Assembly: GCA_030068075.1 (NCBI GenBank) | Contig: CM057841.1 | Coordinates: 51,563,030 to 51,627,029, forward strand | Origin: Paguma larvata | Lineage: Eukaryota; Chordata; Mammalia; Carnivora; Viverridae | DNA length: 64,000 nt | Reading direction: 5' to 3' | Part shown: positions 55,621 through 64,000 of the stretch, one piece after another | How the letters are laid out: each line of letters begins with the position of its first letter | How positions within the stretch are numbered: position 1 is the first letter of the stretch | Position numbers and translations under genes: made by a program | Notes under the pieces: model-generated | Told to the model about the DNA's origin: nothing | Databases searched by the model: none | Seen by the model: the letters and a program-made list of their open reading frames with translations, nothing else

Positions 55621-55860
55621 AAAGTGTATAACTGGGGACGCCTGGGTGGCTCAGTCGGTTGGGTCTCTGACTTTGGCTCAGGTCATGATCTTAAAGCTTG
55701 TGGCTTCCAGCCCTGCTTCCATGTCTGTGCTGACAGCTCAGAGCCTGGAGCCTCTTCAGATTCTGTGTTTCCCTCTCTTACCGCTCCTCCCCTGCTCATG
55801 CCCTGTCTCTCTCTCTTTCAAACATAAGGTAAACATTAAAATTTTTTTAAATGTATATCT
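55621..55860 (+). mobile_element. CAN SINE, right arm of the second inverted pair
   Basis: A plus-strand SINE (about 55634-55848) has the head 'ggggacgcctgggtggctca', 'ggctcaggtcatgatcttaa' and the body 'gctgacagctcagagcctgg'. It is flanked by imperfect 'aaagtgtataact' and 'aaatgtatatct'. The heads of the two SINEs are about 76 bp apart. Confidence 0.94.
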
Positions 55861-55864
55861 GTAT

Positions 55865-56365
55865 TCTTTTCTTATTTCTGCTCTCCCGAATTTTTACACA
55901 CTCAGTGGGTTAAAGCAACACCAAGTTATCATCTTACAGATCTGGAGGTCAGAAATCAGAATGGATTTCAGTGGGTGAAAACCAGTGTGTTTTCTGCATT
56001 CCTTTCTGGAGGCTCAAGGTGGGGAATCCATGTCCTTGCCTTTTCCGGCTGCCCCCATTCCTCGGCTCGTGGGCCCTTCCTGTGTCTTCAAAGTCAGCAG
56101 TCGCCAGTCAAGTCCTTCTCAAAGTGCCACCTCCCTAGTTCTCTCTTTTCTGCCTCTTAGTTTTGAGGACCCCTGTGATTCCATTGCCTTGCCCTGATAC
56201 TCCAGGGAGACCTCCCTATCATAAAGTTGGCTAATTAGCAACTTTAGTTCCATCTGGAGATGGAGCTTCAGTTCCTTTGCCATGTAACCTAAAATATTAA
56301 TGGATTCCAGGGATTGGGACACAGGCATCTTGGTTGGAGGAATTATCCTGCCCAGCACAGTACCC
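55865..56365 (-). mobile_element. MLT1-type MaLR LTR
   Basis: 'agatctggaggtcagaaatc', 'ttctggaggctcaaggtggg', 'gtccttctcaaagtgccacc' and 'ccttgccctgatactccagg' follow the antisense LTR, as in the copy at 19485. It is solo, with no viral coding sequence. Confidence 0.82.
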
Positions 56366-56532
56366 GTGATGTATATTTGCCCCTACAAGAATGCCTGGGT
56401 CCGAAATTTCTTTCGTACCCTCCTAGGCCCTAGCAGAGTAGATTTTTGGGGGTTGGTTCATCGTTGAGTGTCCACTCCATGAAAGAATTGGACAGGAGTG
56501 GACAAAAAAGGTCAGTTAGAACAGTAGCTCTT

Positions 56533-56775
56533 AGTTTTAGCCTTAAAATTTTTTTTTCTTAACGTTTATTTATTTTTGAGAGACAGAGAGACAGAGCATG
56601 AGCAGGGGAAGGGCAGAGAGAAAGGCAGACACAGAATCCCAAGCTGGCTCCCGGCTCTGAACCATCAGCACAGAGCCTGACACGGGGCTTGAACTCACAG
56701 ACCGTAAGATCATGACCTGAGCCAAAGTCGGCCGCCTAACCAACTGAGCCACTCAGGCGCCCCAGTTTTAGCCTT
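56533..56775 (-). mobile_element. CAN SINE with perfect 12-bp target-site duplication
   Basis: A minus-strand SINE (56545-56763) is flanked by exact 'agttttagcctt' copies. It is a near-consensus copy with 'taacgtttatttatttttga', 'gatcatgacctgagcc' and the head 'gagccactcaggcgcccc'. Its good state and exact duplication suggest a fairly recent insertion. Confidence 0.97.
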
Positions 56776-57949
56776 TAAAGATTAAAAACTTCTATCCCTT
56801 TATTGAAAAGCCCTCTTAGAAGTTACGTGGAATGGGTCATTATTTTTCCATTTCTTTCTTTGTAAACTGATAACAGTGAGATTTTCGTGTGAGAGTTAAG
56901 TAAAATAAGACGTGTTTTCCCTTCTTCTTTATATCTGTGGTTAACCTATCCAGTCCTGCAGCCTCCCAGCCCGTGAACTACTCGATCCTTTTCCCACGCC
57001 TCCCATATACCTTCTATGTAGGCAGACTTCACTGTCTCTCTGCGAAGATGGTTTGAGGTGGCTGGTGCAGGACCCGTGCGTAAAATCAGAAGAGAAAAAA
57101 GAAGCTAGAAAATGAGGTAAATCAAGGGATAAAGGAACATCAAATTATCTTGGCCTAAGAGATTTGGCCATTTGTGAGTAGATCTTACATGTGGGCTGAA
57201 GAGTTTCCGGAGAGCCTCCTATGGGGCAAGGGAAGAGGGAGACACAGTCCATCGAATCCATCCGTGAGCACCAGTCACCCAGCAGCCTGACACCAGGAGA
57301 TGCTCAATCTGTAGTCACCTTTCTGTCCTTCCCTCTCCTGCTAGAGCTGGTCGAGACCCGAGCGGCAACCCAGTGCTTTTCTGTGCTTTATTCCTTATAG
57401 ATCTTAAAAAAAACAAAAGCTGGGGGTGGGGGTTGGCATTTACCAATATGCAGAGACATGGGCATATAATTTTATTTATTTTTTCGGTGGCGGAATATTA
57501 CTAAGACGAAGAAACAGAGCTCTCTGCCTTCATGAGTTACAGTCTGCAGCTCATGTTTGAGAAGAACTTAAAGGCTTGTTAAAAGGGGCAGGGCAGTTTG
57601 CCGTTGCTCCGAGCCACCTCACCCGCCGGCCGGTTCCGCAAGGTCAGCACTTAGCGGGAAGTTGCAGAGCCTGGGCTCCGATGGCTTTCACTTTTCCCGT
57701 GCCCTTGATGCCGCGCCGACCTGTCAGGGTCCTCGTAACATTCCTCGGCGATGGCTTCTCCTGTTCCCTTTATTTCCTCAAGTGAACATCTGTCTAATTG
57801 TTCACCGCCATTGCTTTAGTGCTTTCCTCATGCTTTCTCTCTTTCCAGACAATAAACTTTATTTTCTTCATAAGAATTCAGTCTACGCAAGGGGATTAGG
57901 CAGCTTGTTTGCACCTTTTAATTTCTGGACGTTTTCCAGGAAGGCTCTT
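56776..57949. other. Unique noncoding DNA
   Basis: No mobile element was recognised. A 129-codon frame (57662-58051) has no recognised domain and runs into the AT-rich block that follows. Confidence 0.4.
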
Positions 57950-58375
57950 TGCGGTGGTTCCAATGGGTTCATCTGTGAATCACGGAAGACAATGCCGCAT
58001 TGTGTTTGGTTTTTTATCAGTTACCTTCTGTTTGTAAACATCTGTTTGTGAACGTTTGCTGGTGCCCGTCCCACCCCCACCAGAAATAAAGGGTCTCATC
58101 TCTTTTTGCTTGGCATAGGAATTAGACGGAGCGTCAGCTGATTTTTTTTTTTTTTCTTTTTTGGCCAGGTGCATAGGTATGCAACTATTTAGCTGAAACC
58201 CACAGAGCTGGCACATAACTGCCAAATGACTTTTGAGAGCAAATCGGGCACTTTATTTCATCAATGGCTATGAAGCCCGGTAATCTGTTCATTATTGTAG
58301 TTTAATTTTGATGCTGATTTTGATGATGTATTGAAAAACCACATAAACCAGCAATTACAATTGGAAAATATTTCC
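57950..58375. promoter_or_regulatory. Candidate conserved noncoding element
   Basis: Repeat-free complex sequence with 'gtatgcaactatttagctga' near 58177, 'ttattgtagtttaattttga' near 58291 and 'accagcaattacaattggaa' near 58347. Only a poly-T run (58142-58155) interrupts it. Coding is unlikely. Conservation is inferred from texture. Confidence 0.38.
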
Positions 58376-58674
58376 TTTTTTTTTTTTTTTTGAAGAGACC
58401 ATTATTTTTCATATGCTTGAGAATAGCCAGCCACTGTTTGTGCTTTTTATTGCATTTTATTCTTAATCTTTCTGAATTACTTACTGTTATATCTTTACTG
58501 ATAAATATTTGGATTTCAGTTTTGCGACTCAGTGTAAGAGTGTTCTTAGGTAAATTATGTAAACTATTTCCTTGTTTCTGTAATTATTGATCTGTTCCCT
58601 TCTAGTTCCGTTTTGTCTATGTTTCTTATTTTTTCATGGTTTTGTGCTCTATGGGCTGTCTTTAAAAAAAAGCA
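58376..58674. other. AT-rich sequence of unknown nature
   Basis: It starts with a poly-T run. It may be decayed L1 but no landmark is convincing. Confidence 0.3.
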
Positions 58675-58795
58675 GCTTTTGGTTATGGAAATTTGAATTA
58701 TATTCACAAGTGAAGAGGGTAATATAGTAATGAGTCCTCATGTGCCAATCAGCCTGCTTCAGCGATTAGGAAACTGTTTGTCCTTGTTCAGCCCT
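58675..58795. mobile_element. Short old L1M fragment
   Basis: 'ttggttatggaaatttgaat', 'atagtaatgagtcctcatgt' and 'gccaatcagcctgcttcagc' resemble a common L1M 3' UTR segment. Orientation is not assigned. Confidence 0.5.
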
Positions 58796-58799
58796 TGTT

Positions 58800-58870
58800 C
58801 CTGTGTGCATGTATGCTCGTGTGCACACATGTGTGTGCGTGTGCACGTGTACATGCACATGTATGCATAT
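58800..58870. repeat. Alternating GT/CA-rich tract
   Basis: Mixed GT and CA dinucleotides with several short palindromes such as 'gtgtgcacac' and 'gtgcacgtgtac'. It is a potential Z-DNA-forming stretch. Confidence 0.85.
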
Positions 58871-58949
58871 ATTTTTTCTAGTGCATATTGCCTTACGTTT
58901 CTTGTGTTTAAATAAAATTGTGCTTAAAATAAGAGTAAAGCCCTTCTGC

Positions 58950-59570
58950 GTAGTGAAAATTAAAAGCTCCGTTACACAAAGCTTGGTTTTTCTGGTGGGT
59001 TTGTGGGCACGCGGGAGAATCTTATCCCCCTTCAAGGAGGGAAGAGTCATCGTCAGTTTCGTCACCCCAGACCTCATCTCCAGCGCTCCGTGTTAAGCTT
59101 ACGCAGGGCAGAGCAGCGGGCAGAGAGGTGGTCTTCGCAGCACTCTGGCACGGAAACAAAAGTTCCCCTGCAGGCATGTGGCCCGGTTGGGCACTTCCTC
59201 CAGTCAGAGGCTAGGTGGCTGATTCTAAAGGAAGCCCGCCCTTCGGAGCCCACATCCATTTCGTCTTAATTCCATTTGGGCTTTCTAAGACCCAGTTGTG
59301 GAGTTAAGGGAGCGGGTGTTTGAAGGCCAAGGGAGTGGTGCTGGTCAGGGGACACTGGGTTAGACTTGCTTTCTCTCCTGTGATGCAGATAGGGACCCAG
59401 TGGTCATTATCATGGCCCAAGTCCCTGATGGCCGACAATCCTGCCTGTGACAGGGGGCACTTGGGTTGATAATTGGATCCCCTGGGTGGTGCCGTGATGA
59501 TAATACAGATGCCGCTGCTAGGTTCTGCTGAGCCCTGACCTAGGGAAGGGTATAACTGTCCCACCTTCCC
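58950..59570. other. Unique noncoding DNA
   Basis: No repeat was recognised. The frames here are extensions of the neighbouring minisatellite or chance. Confidence 0.4.
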
Positions 59571-59574
59571 AGCA

Positions 59575-59765
59575 CGCGTGTGCACACACACATGCACACA
59601 GGTACAGACACACACAAGTACACACACATACACGCACATGCGCACACACACAGGTACAGACACACATAAGTACACAGACATGGGCACATGCGCACACACA
59701 CAGGTACAGACACACACGTGGACACAGGTACAGACACGCACAGACATACACACAGGCACACTCAC
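59575..59765. repeat. CA-rich minisatellite with about 50-bp period
   Basis: About three to four higher-order units carry 'caggtacagacacac', with 'gcacatgcgcacacacacag' recurring exactly 50 bp apart (59634 and 59684). The minus-strand Cys/Val-rich frames up to 155 codons are products of this repeat and not proteins. Confidence 0.93.
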
Positions 59766-59987
59766 TTGCATCCGTGACTGTAAGGCCTCCCTGATTTATC
59801 TCGCCCTGCCTCTGGATGGCCACCTTTCTTCCCATTAGTGCTTGTGTTTTCACTAGGTTAGGCTGTCTAAGAGCGTGTCTCGGTGCCTTCTATATGTAAC
59901 CTCTACAAAGCATTGTCTTTGTGATGTGATCATAACCTTGATATTAGGGATAGGGTTGTGTGTGATAAGAAAAAACGTGAGGCCTGG

Positions 59988-60165
59988 AACACATTTATGG
60001 ACTGTTTATTCCATGCTAAGCTCTCTGTGCATGTTACCCTTCGGATTCAACACAGCTCTGTGGGTGATACATGCTCACTGACTCAAGGCTGGTATTTAAT
60101 TACCCCCACTCAACTGGGGCTTGGTGAATCACCCAGCATGCGTGATTCGACCCTGGTTAGGACTG
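59988..60165 (-). mobile_element. Probable MIR
   Basis: 'ttattccatgctaagctctc', 'cacagctctgtgggtgatac' and 'gcgtgattcgaccctggtta' follow minus-strand MIR in order, with a diverged centre. Confidence 0.6.
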
Positions 60166-60197
60166 CCTATCCTGCCTGTGGTTTCTCCCCTGAGGAC

Positions 60198-60218
60198 GGT
60201 CCTCGGTCCTCGGTCCTC
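60198..60218. repeat. Three exact tandem copies of a 7-mer
   Basis: 'ggtcctc' is repeated three times without change. It is a small slippage repeat. Confidence 0.95.
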
Positions 60219-60389
60219 AGTAAGGAGTGATCCTGTGGTCACTACTTACTCTTCTTTGTCCCTTATACACTTGAGGATTTGTTTTCTGGAGGGTCTGAAT
60301 TATGCGTTAGTGCTGGACATAGTACACACGCGCGGACCACCCACAAGATAACCTTCCTTTCTCTTTCTGGATACTCTTAGAAATGACTT

Positions 60390-60880
60390 CTTTATTTAAA
60401 AACAAAATGTGCGCAGGATAGAATTTTCAATAGTACAGAAAAATCTAAATACAAGTCTCTTCGCAATATCCGTTAAACATCCGCCTTCTGCTAAAAGATA
60501 ACCTGTTGAATGTGCTTCCAGGAACAGAAATGCCCGCACCAGCGATCAGTTGGTTCATGTATATTATATATTCACATTTAATATGGATCTACTTAATCAC
60601 ATTGGAACTCTGCTCATAAATTGTTTCCTGAGTGATAACTAGGGTATTTTTTATAAATTTACCAGTTCTAGTTACTTACATGTATATAAATACGGAGGAA
60701 AAAGTTCTTCTGAGTCTCAGAAGCAATCATTAGTAACTTTGTGTGTTTTTGTCTTTTAAACATTCACATGTTTTACTGTTTTTCTTAAAATGCTGATCAC
60801 AGTCCAGTCTGATTTTTTTCCTTTTTTAACCCAACCTATTCTGGCCATCTTTCCATATCGAAAAATATCCTCTGGCAGGG
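60390..60880. mobile_element. Probable old L1M fragment
   Basis: 'ttttcaatagtacagaaaaa', 'ctaaaagataacctgttgaa' and 'ccatctttccatatcgaaaa' recall L1M 3' UTR sequence. It is heavily decayed. Confidence 0.45.
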
Positions 60881-61609
60881 CGGGTCCGCCTTCAGCCTTC
60901 CTGACTTCTTAAATGAATCCCTTCTTGCTGGGCGCAGATGCTGTTTTCAGTTCCTCAGAGTCCTGAGCACTGCCGCTGATTTACCTGAGCTAAGTGAAGC
61001 TTTTAAATGCAAATCCATCCTCCTCCTCCAGAATGGTTGTTCCCATTTATACTCCGTTCGCATGCAGCTGGCTGTGAGGGTCCATCTCCCCACACCTTCT
61101 GCATCTCCGTGGGGTTATCATCTATGGTCTGCGTTACTTGCCTCACAAGCATCTCTGTCATTTCATCGATGGTCGGGACGGAACCCTGGCGTGCCTCTCA
61201 GTTTGCCCAGACCTCCTCCTTGACGTCAGAGAACAGAATGTTGAACAAAAAATTTTCACGTTTTGCATAAAATCCTTTAAAGCTCTCAGAGTAATCTGTA
61301 ACCTCGGGTGTGCAAATTACGTTTTTTCCCTGTGCTTAATCCTTATTAAAGCACCAATTATTAGGGCCCCAAAATTGCTGTAAGGAGAGGGCTTAGGGAA
61401 CTTCAGAGATCGATAGTTGGTACTTAGGAAATAAATGAAACAACCTTTTGCTTGTATTTGTTTTAAATCCACCTTGGAGCCGAAAGATAGGAAGATCTGA
61501 AATGATTGAGATTGTGAGTTTCTCAGCGTTCCATAGCTTCTATATTGAAAGAGAATTTAAAAAATATATTTAGCATGTATTAAGGGTCTCAAAACGTAGA
61601 GAGATGCAT
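60881..61609. other. Unique noncoding DNA
   Basis: No repeat was recognised. Overlapping frames at 61007-61383 in different phases show no domain. Confidence 0.4.
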
Positions 61610-61822
61610 ATAAAAATGTTTATTTAATGTTTAAAGTTTAAGTTTGAGAGAGAGCGTGCGCGGGATAGGGGCAGGAAGAGGGGGACACTGAACTGAAGCA
61701 GGCCCTGCGCTGTGAGCACAAACCCTGATTTGGGGCTTGATCATGAGATCATGGCCTGAGCCGAAGTCAGGAGTTGGCTGCTTAACTGACCCAGGCACCC
61801 AGGTGCCCCTAAAGAATGTGTT
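61610..61822 (-). mobile_element. CAN SINE, diverged
   Basis: A minus-strand SINE (about 61621-61809) shows 'gaactgaagcaggccctgcg', 'gagatcatggcctgagccga' and the head 'cacccaggtgcccct'. The body is shortened. The likely duplication is 'taaaaatgtt' against 'taaagaatgtgtt'. Confidence 0.88.
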
Positions 61823-62392
61823 AATAATTTGAATTTGACCTGGCAGCGGTGGTGGTGGGGCCCCTACTTCTCAGTACATCTAGAGATGTGTGTGAGACAC
61901 TCTCCTTTTAAGAAGCTTCTAAGCTGCCTGAGAAACACAGGAGGAAGCCGACTGTCTGCGTTGGGCTCTCTTATCCCTGCTCCCACGGGAAATGTGGGGG
62001 AGTCTAGCATGGTGCCCTGTTCCACCTGGGGTAGTCAGGGGAGACTTCGCGGAACAGGTGACCATGAGCTTGATTTGGTTTGACCCTACACCGATGTGGG
62101 GACTTATTTTTTCACTGGGGTCTTGAGTGTATTCTGAGGGTGACACTGTTCATTTTGTAAACCTTCATTGCTTCAGTATTCAGTCATTAGTAAGTAATTT
62201 TAATGAGCTTGCTTAGTAGTTAGTAGAATTTGCATTGTTAAGAGGGATAAACTTTTTCAGAAGAAGATAAAAATGAGGATGCAAACCTGGGCTTATCAAA
62301 TAGTTATTTTTTTTCCCTAAGAAAGAACAGTAAAAACAGCAGCGATGACAATAAAAATTAAGAACAAAATGTAACAAGATGTCTCTTTTAAA
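61823..62392. other. Unique noncoding DNA
   Basis: No repeat was recognised. No gene is supported. Confidence 0.4.
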
Positions 62393-62740
62393 AATCAACA
62401 CTACTTTATATCTATATATATATCTATATATATATCTATACACACACATATATATACACATATATGTATACACACATATATACACACATATATATACATA
62501 TATATAGACGTATATATATATTTATTTGTTTTAATGTTTATTTTTGAGGGAGAGAGACAGAGTGCAATTGGGAGAGGGGCAGAGAGAGAGGGAGACAAAG
62601 AATCGGAAGCAGGCTCTGAGCTGTCAGCACAGAGCTGGGCACGGGGCTCGAACTCACAAACCTTGAGATCATGACCTGAGCCGAAATTGGACGCTTAACC
62701 AACTGAGTCACCCAGGCACCACAATCAATGTGACTTTATA
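62393..62740 (-). mobile_element. CAN SINE with a tail converted to TA/CA microsatellite
   Basis: A minus-strand SINE body (about 62522-62722) shows 'aatcggaagcaggctctgag', 'gagatcatgacctgagccga' and the head 'gagtcacccaggcacc'. The probable duplications are 'aatcaacactactttata' (62393-62410) and 'aatcaatgtgactttata' (62723-62740), with 14 of 18 matching. The left one lies beyond a 110-bp TA/CA repeat, so that repeat occupies the position of the SINE A tail. Confidence 0.85.
62411..62521. repeat. (TA)n/(CA)n compound microsatellite
   Basis: About 110 bp of mixed TATA, CACA and 'tatatc' units. It lies within the bounds of the SINE insertion and not beside it. Confidence 0.93.
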
Positions 62741-62809
62741 AAAGAAAGGGTATTTTAACACCAAATATTGTGAGGACATACGCCTACTCTAAAGGCATAT
62801 TTCATTTAA

Positions 62810-63720
62810 TGAATTTTTTATTTCGACCTAATTTTTAGGCTTACACAGAAGTTATAAAAATAGGAGAGAGAGTTCACTTCCTTCCCCTGGTTTTGACAGT
62901 GTATCTAACTATAATATAACTGTCGAAACCTGGAAATCATCTCTGGTACATGCTATCAGCTACTCTCCTTTACTCAAATTCCACCCATTTCCCCTACTAT
63001 CTTTTTTTAAGTTTCAGGATCTGGTCCAGGATCCCACATTGTATTCAGGCGTAGTGTGCCGTTGGTTTCCTCCAGTCTTTGACAGTTCATTATTCCTTCC
63101 ATGTCCTTCCTAATCTTGAGAATCTTGTATGTCTGTTTTTTTCTCATGATTAGATTGAGTTTAAGCATATTTCAGCAAGAGTATCACAGAAGTGCATCCT
63201 TAGTACATCATCAGGGTGTACTTGAGGTTGATAGTCTTTTCACCAGTGATGTTGATAGTGAGGTAACCTTGATTGTTTCGTTAAGGTGGTATCTGCCGAG
63301 TTTCTCTGGTGTAATGTCACTATTTTTTTCTCCATTAATTCATAAATCTTCGGGAGAGATTCTCTGAGATTCTGCGAATGTCCTCTTTCTCCTTAAATGT
63401 GGACACACTGACCTTGAACATTCAAGAGTAGATCCCATCAGCAGCAATGAATAATTGTGATGTTTGCCTAATGATGGTTTTGTATTTCCATCATGTTTTT
63501 TCCGCTTAGGAAATTAGAATTCTCCTGAAGTAAGAGCTAGCCCTTTTCGTCCACTTACTGATGGAGTCAATTATTTTACTTAGACCTGTGAGTCTCTGCT
63601 ACTCTATATTTTATTCTTTGGTGTATAATCCAGTATTATCATTTATTTTGGTGCCCAAATGGTTCCCGCTTTAGACATTAAGAGCATCTTTTGGTTGACT
63701 TGCTTGATGGACCGCCATTT
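62810..63720. mobile_element. Old L1M fragment, longest continuous copy
   Basis: 'cttacacagaagttataaaa', 'tttcaggatctggtccagga', 'tcccacattgtattcaggcg', 'gtgtataatccagtattatc' and 'gcccaaatggttcccgcttt' follow a widespread L1M segment over about 0.9 kb. No frame survives. Orientation is not assigned. Confidence 0.65.
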
Positions 63721-64000
63721 TAATTGAGTACGCTTCCTCTTACTAAATTCCACCAATTCTCCCCATTTTTTATTTCATATTGCCATGGCTAGCAAAAACA
63801 GTCGGAGGCCTTTGGGACACACTGGCCTAGGGAATGGAAGGGGAGGCATGGAAACATGTTTAGTGCCATATTTGTGTCTTGTCCCATCACCGTTAGAAAT
63901 AACGAGAGAAAAGTCACAGGAAAGTGGTGATGGGAATTTGAAGCAGGGTAAAGAAAGAATTCACTGACGTGGTACCTACAAGAAAGACACTTACTTCTCT
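63721..64000. other. Unique noncoding DNA at the window edge
   Basis: No recognised repeat or gene is present. A 60-codon plus-strand frame (63785-63967) has no recognised domain. Confidence 0.4.

Noticed and set aside
59304..59853. Cys/Val-rich minus-strand frames up to 155 codons
   Set aside because: They are direct translations of the CA minisatellite.

Overview
The window is a piece of a nuclear mammalian genome with no protein-coding gene that I can support. The organism is a carnivore, most likely a cat (Felidae) or another feliform. The evidence is about 22 copies of the carnivore tRNA-Lys-derived CAN SINE (SINEC). These have the head box 'gcgcctgggtggctcag', the body 'ctgacagctcagagcctgga' and a CT-rich tail, a layout I recognise from cat sequence and not from dog. 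The rest of the repeat content is typical placental-mammal background: MIR, L2, old L1M LINE-1 remnants, MaLR/MLT1 solo LTRs and hAT-Charlie MITEs.

No open frame exceeds about 175 codons. The longest ones lie in SINE copies (about 5845-6360), in a pyrimidine-rich tract (about 20000-20500) or in a CA-rich minisatellite (about 59300-59850). I saw no exon chain with splice sites, no tRNA, rRNA or snRNA gene, no intact L1, and no bacterial, phage or CRISPR-like structure. The window is either intergenic DNA or part of a very long intron.

Layout. 1-5900 is mostly unique, AT-rich DNA with two CT microsatellites. 5919-9780 has two SINEs and one MIR in otherwise unique DNA. 9780-11160 is repeat-poor and looks conserved. 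11400-17600 has MIR copies, a decayed L1 and a tandem SINE pair. 19000-23900 is repeat-dense: SINEs, MLT1, a 310-bp pyrimidine tract followed by a purine tract, L1M, L2 and a 32-bp alternating palindrome. 25500-31950 is a mosaic of MIR, L1, MLT1, L2, a hAT MITE broken by a SINE, and an L1 3' end. 32090-32740 is a short CpG cluster followed by the best candidate conserved regulatory element. 36170-40230 is AT-rich with further candidate regulatory blocks. 41330-45480 has a SINE cluster with a head-to-head pair and L1-like debris. 48150-53330 is MIR, L1M and MLT1. 53650-56775 is a dense SINE/MLT1 cluster with a second head-to-head SINE pair. 57950-58370 is another candidate conserved block. The final part holds MIR, L1M, a CA minisatellite and a SINE whose 3' tail appears to have become a TA/CA microsatellite.

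If the window has a function, it is most likely cis-regulatory: several repeat-free AT-rich blocks contain homeodomain-type core sites. That is inference from sequence texture only and needs cross-species alignment. I found no convincing new biological system here. The findings are mostly structural: unusual insertions, palindromes, inverted SINE pairs and candidate conserved elements.
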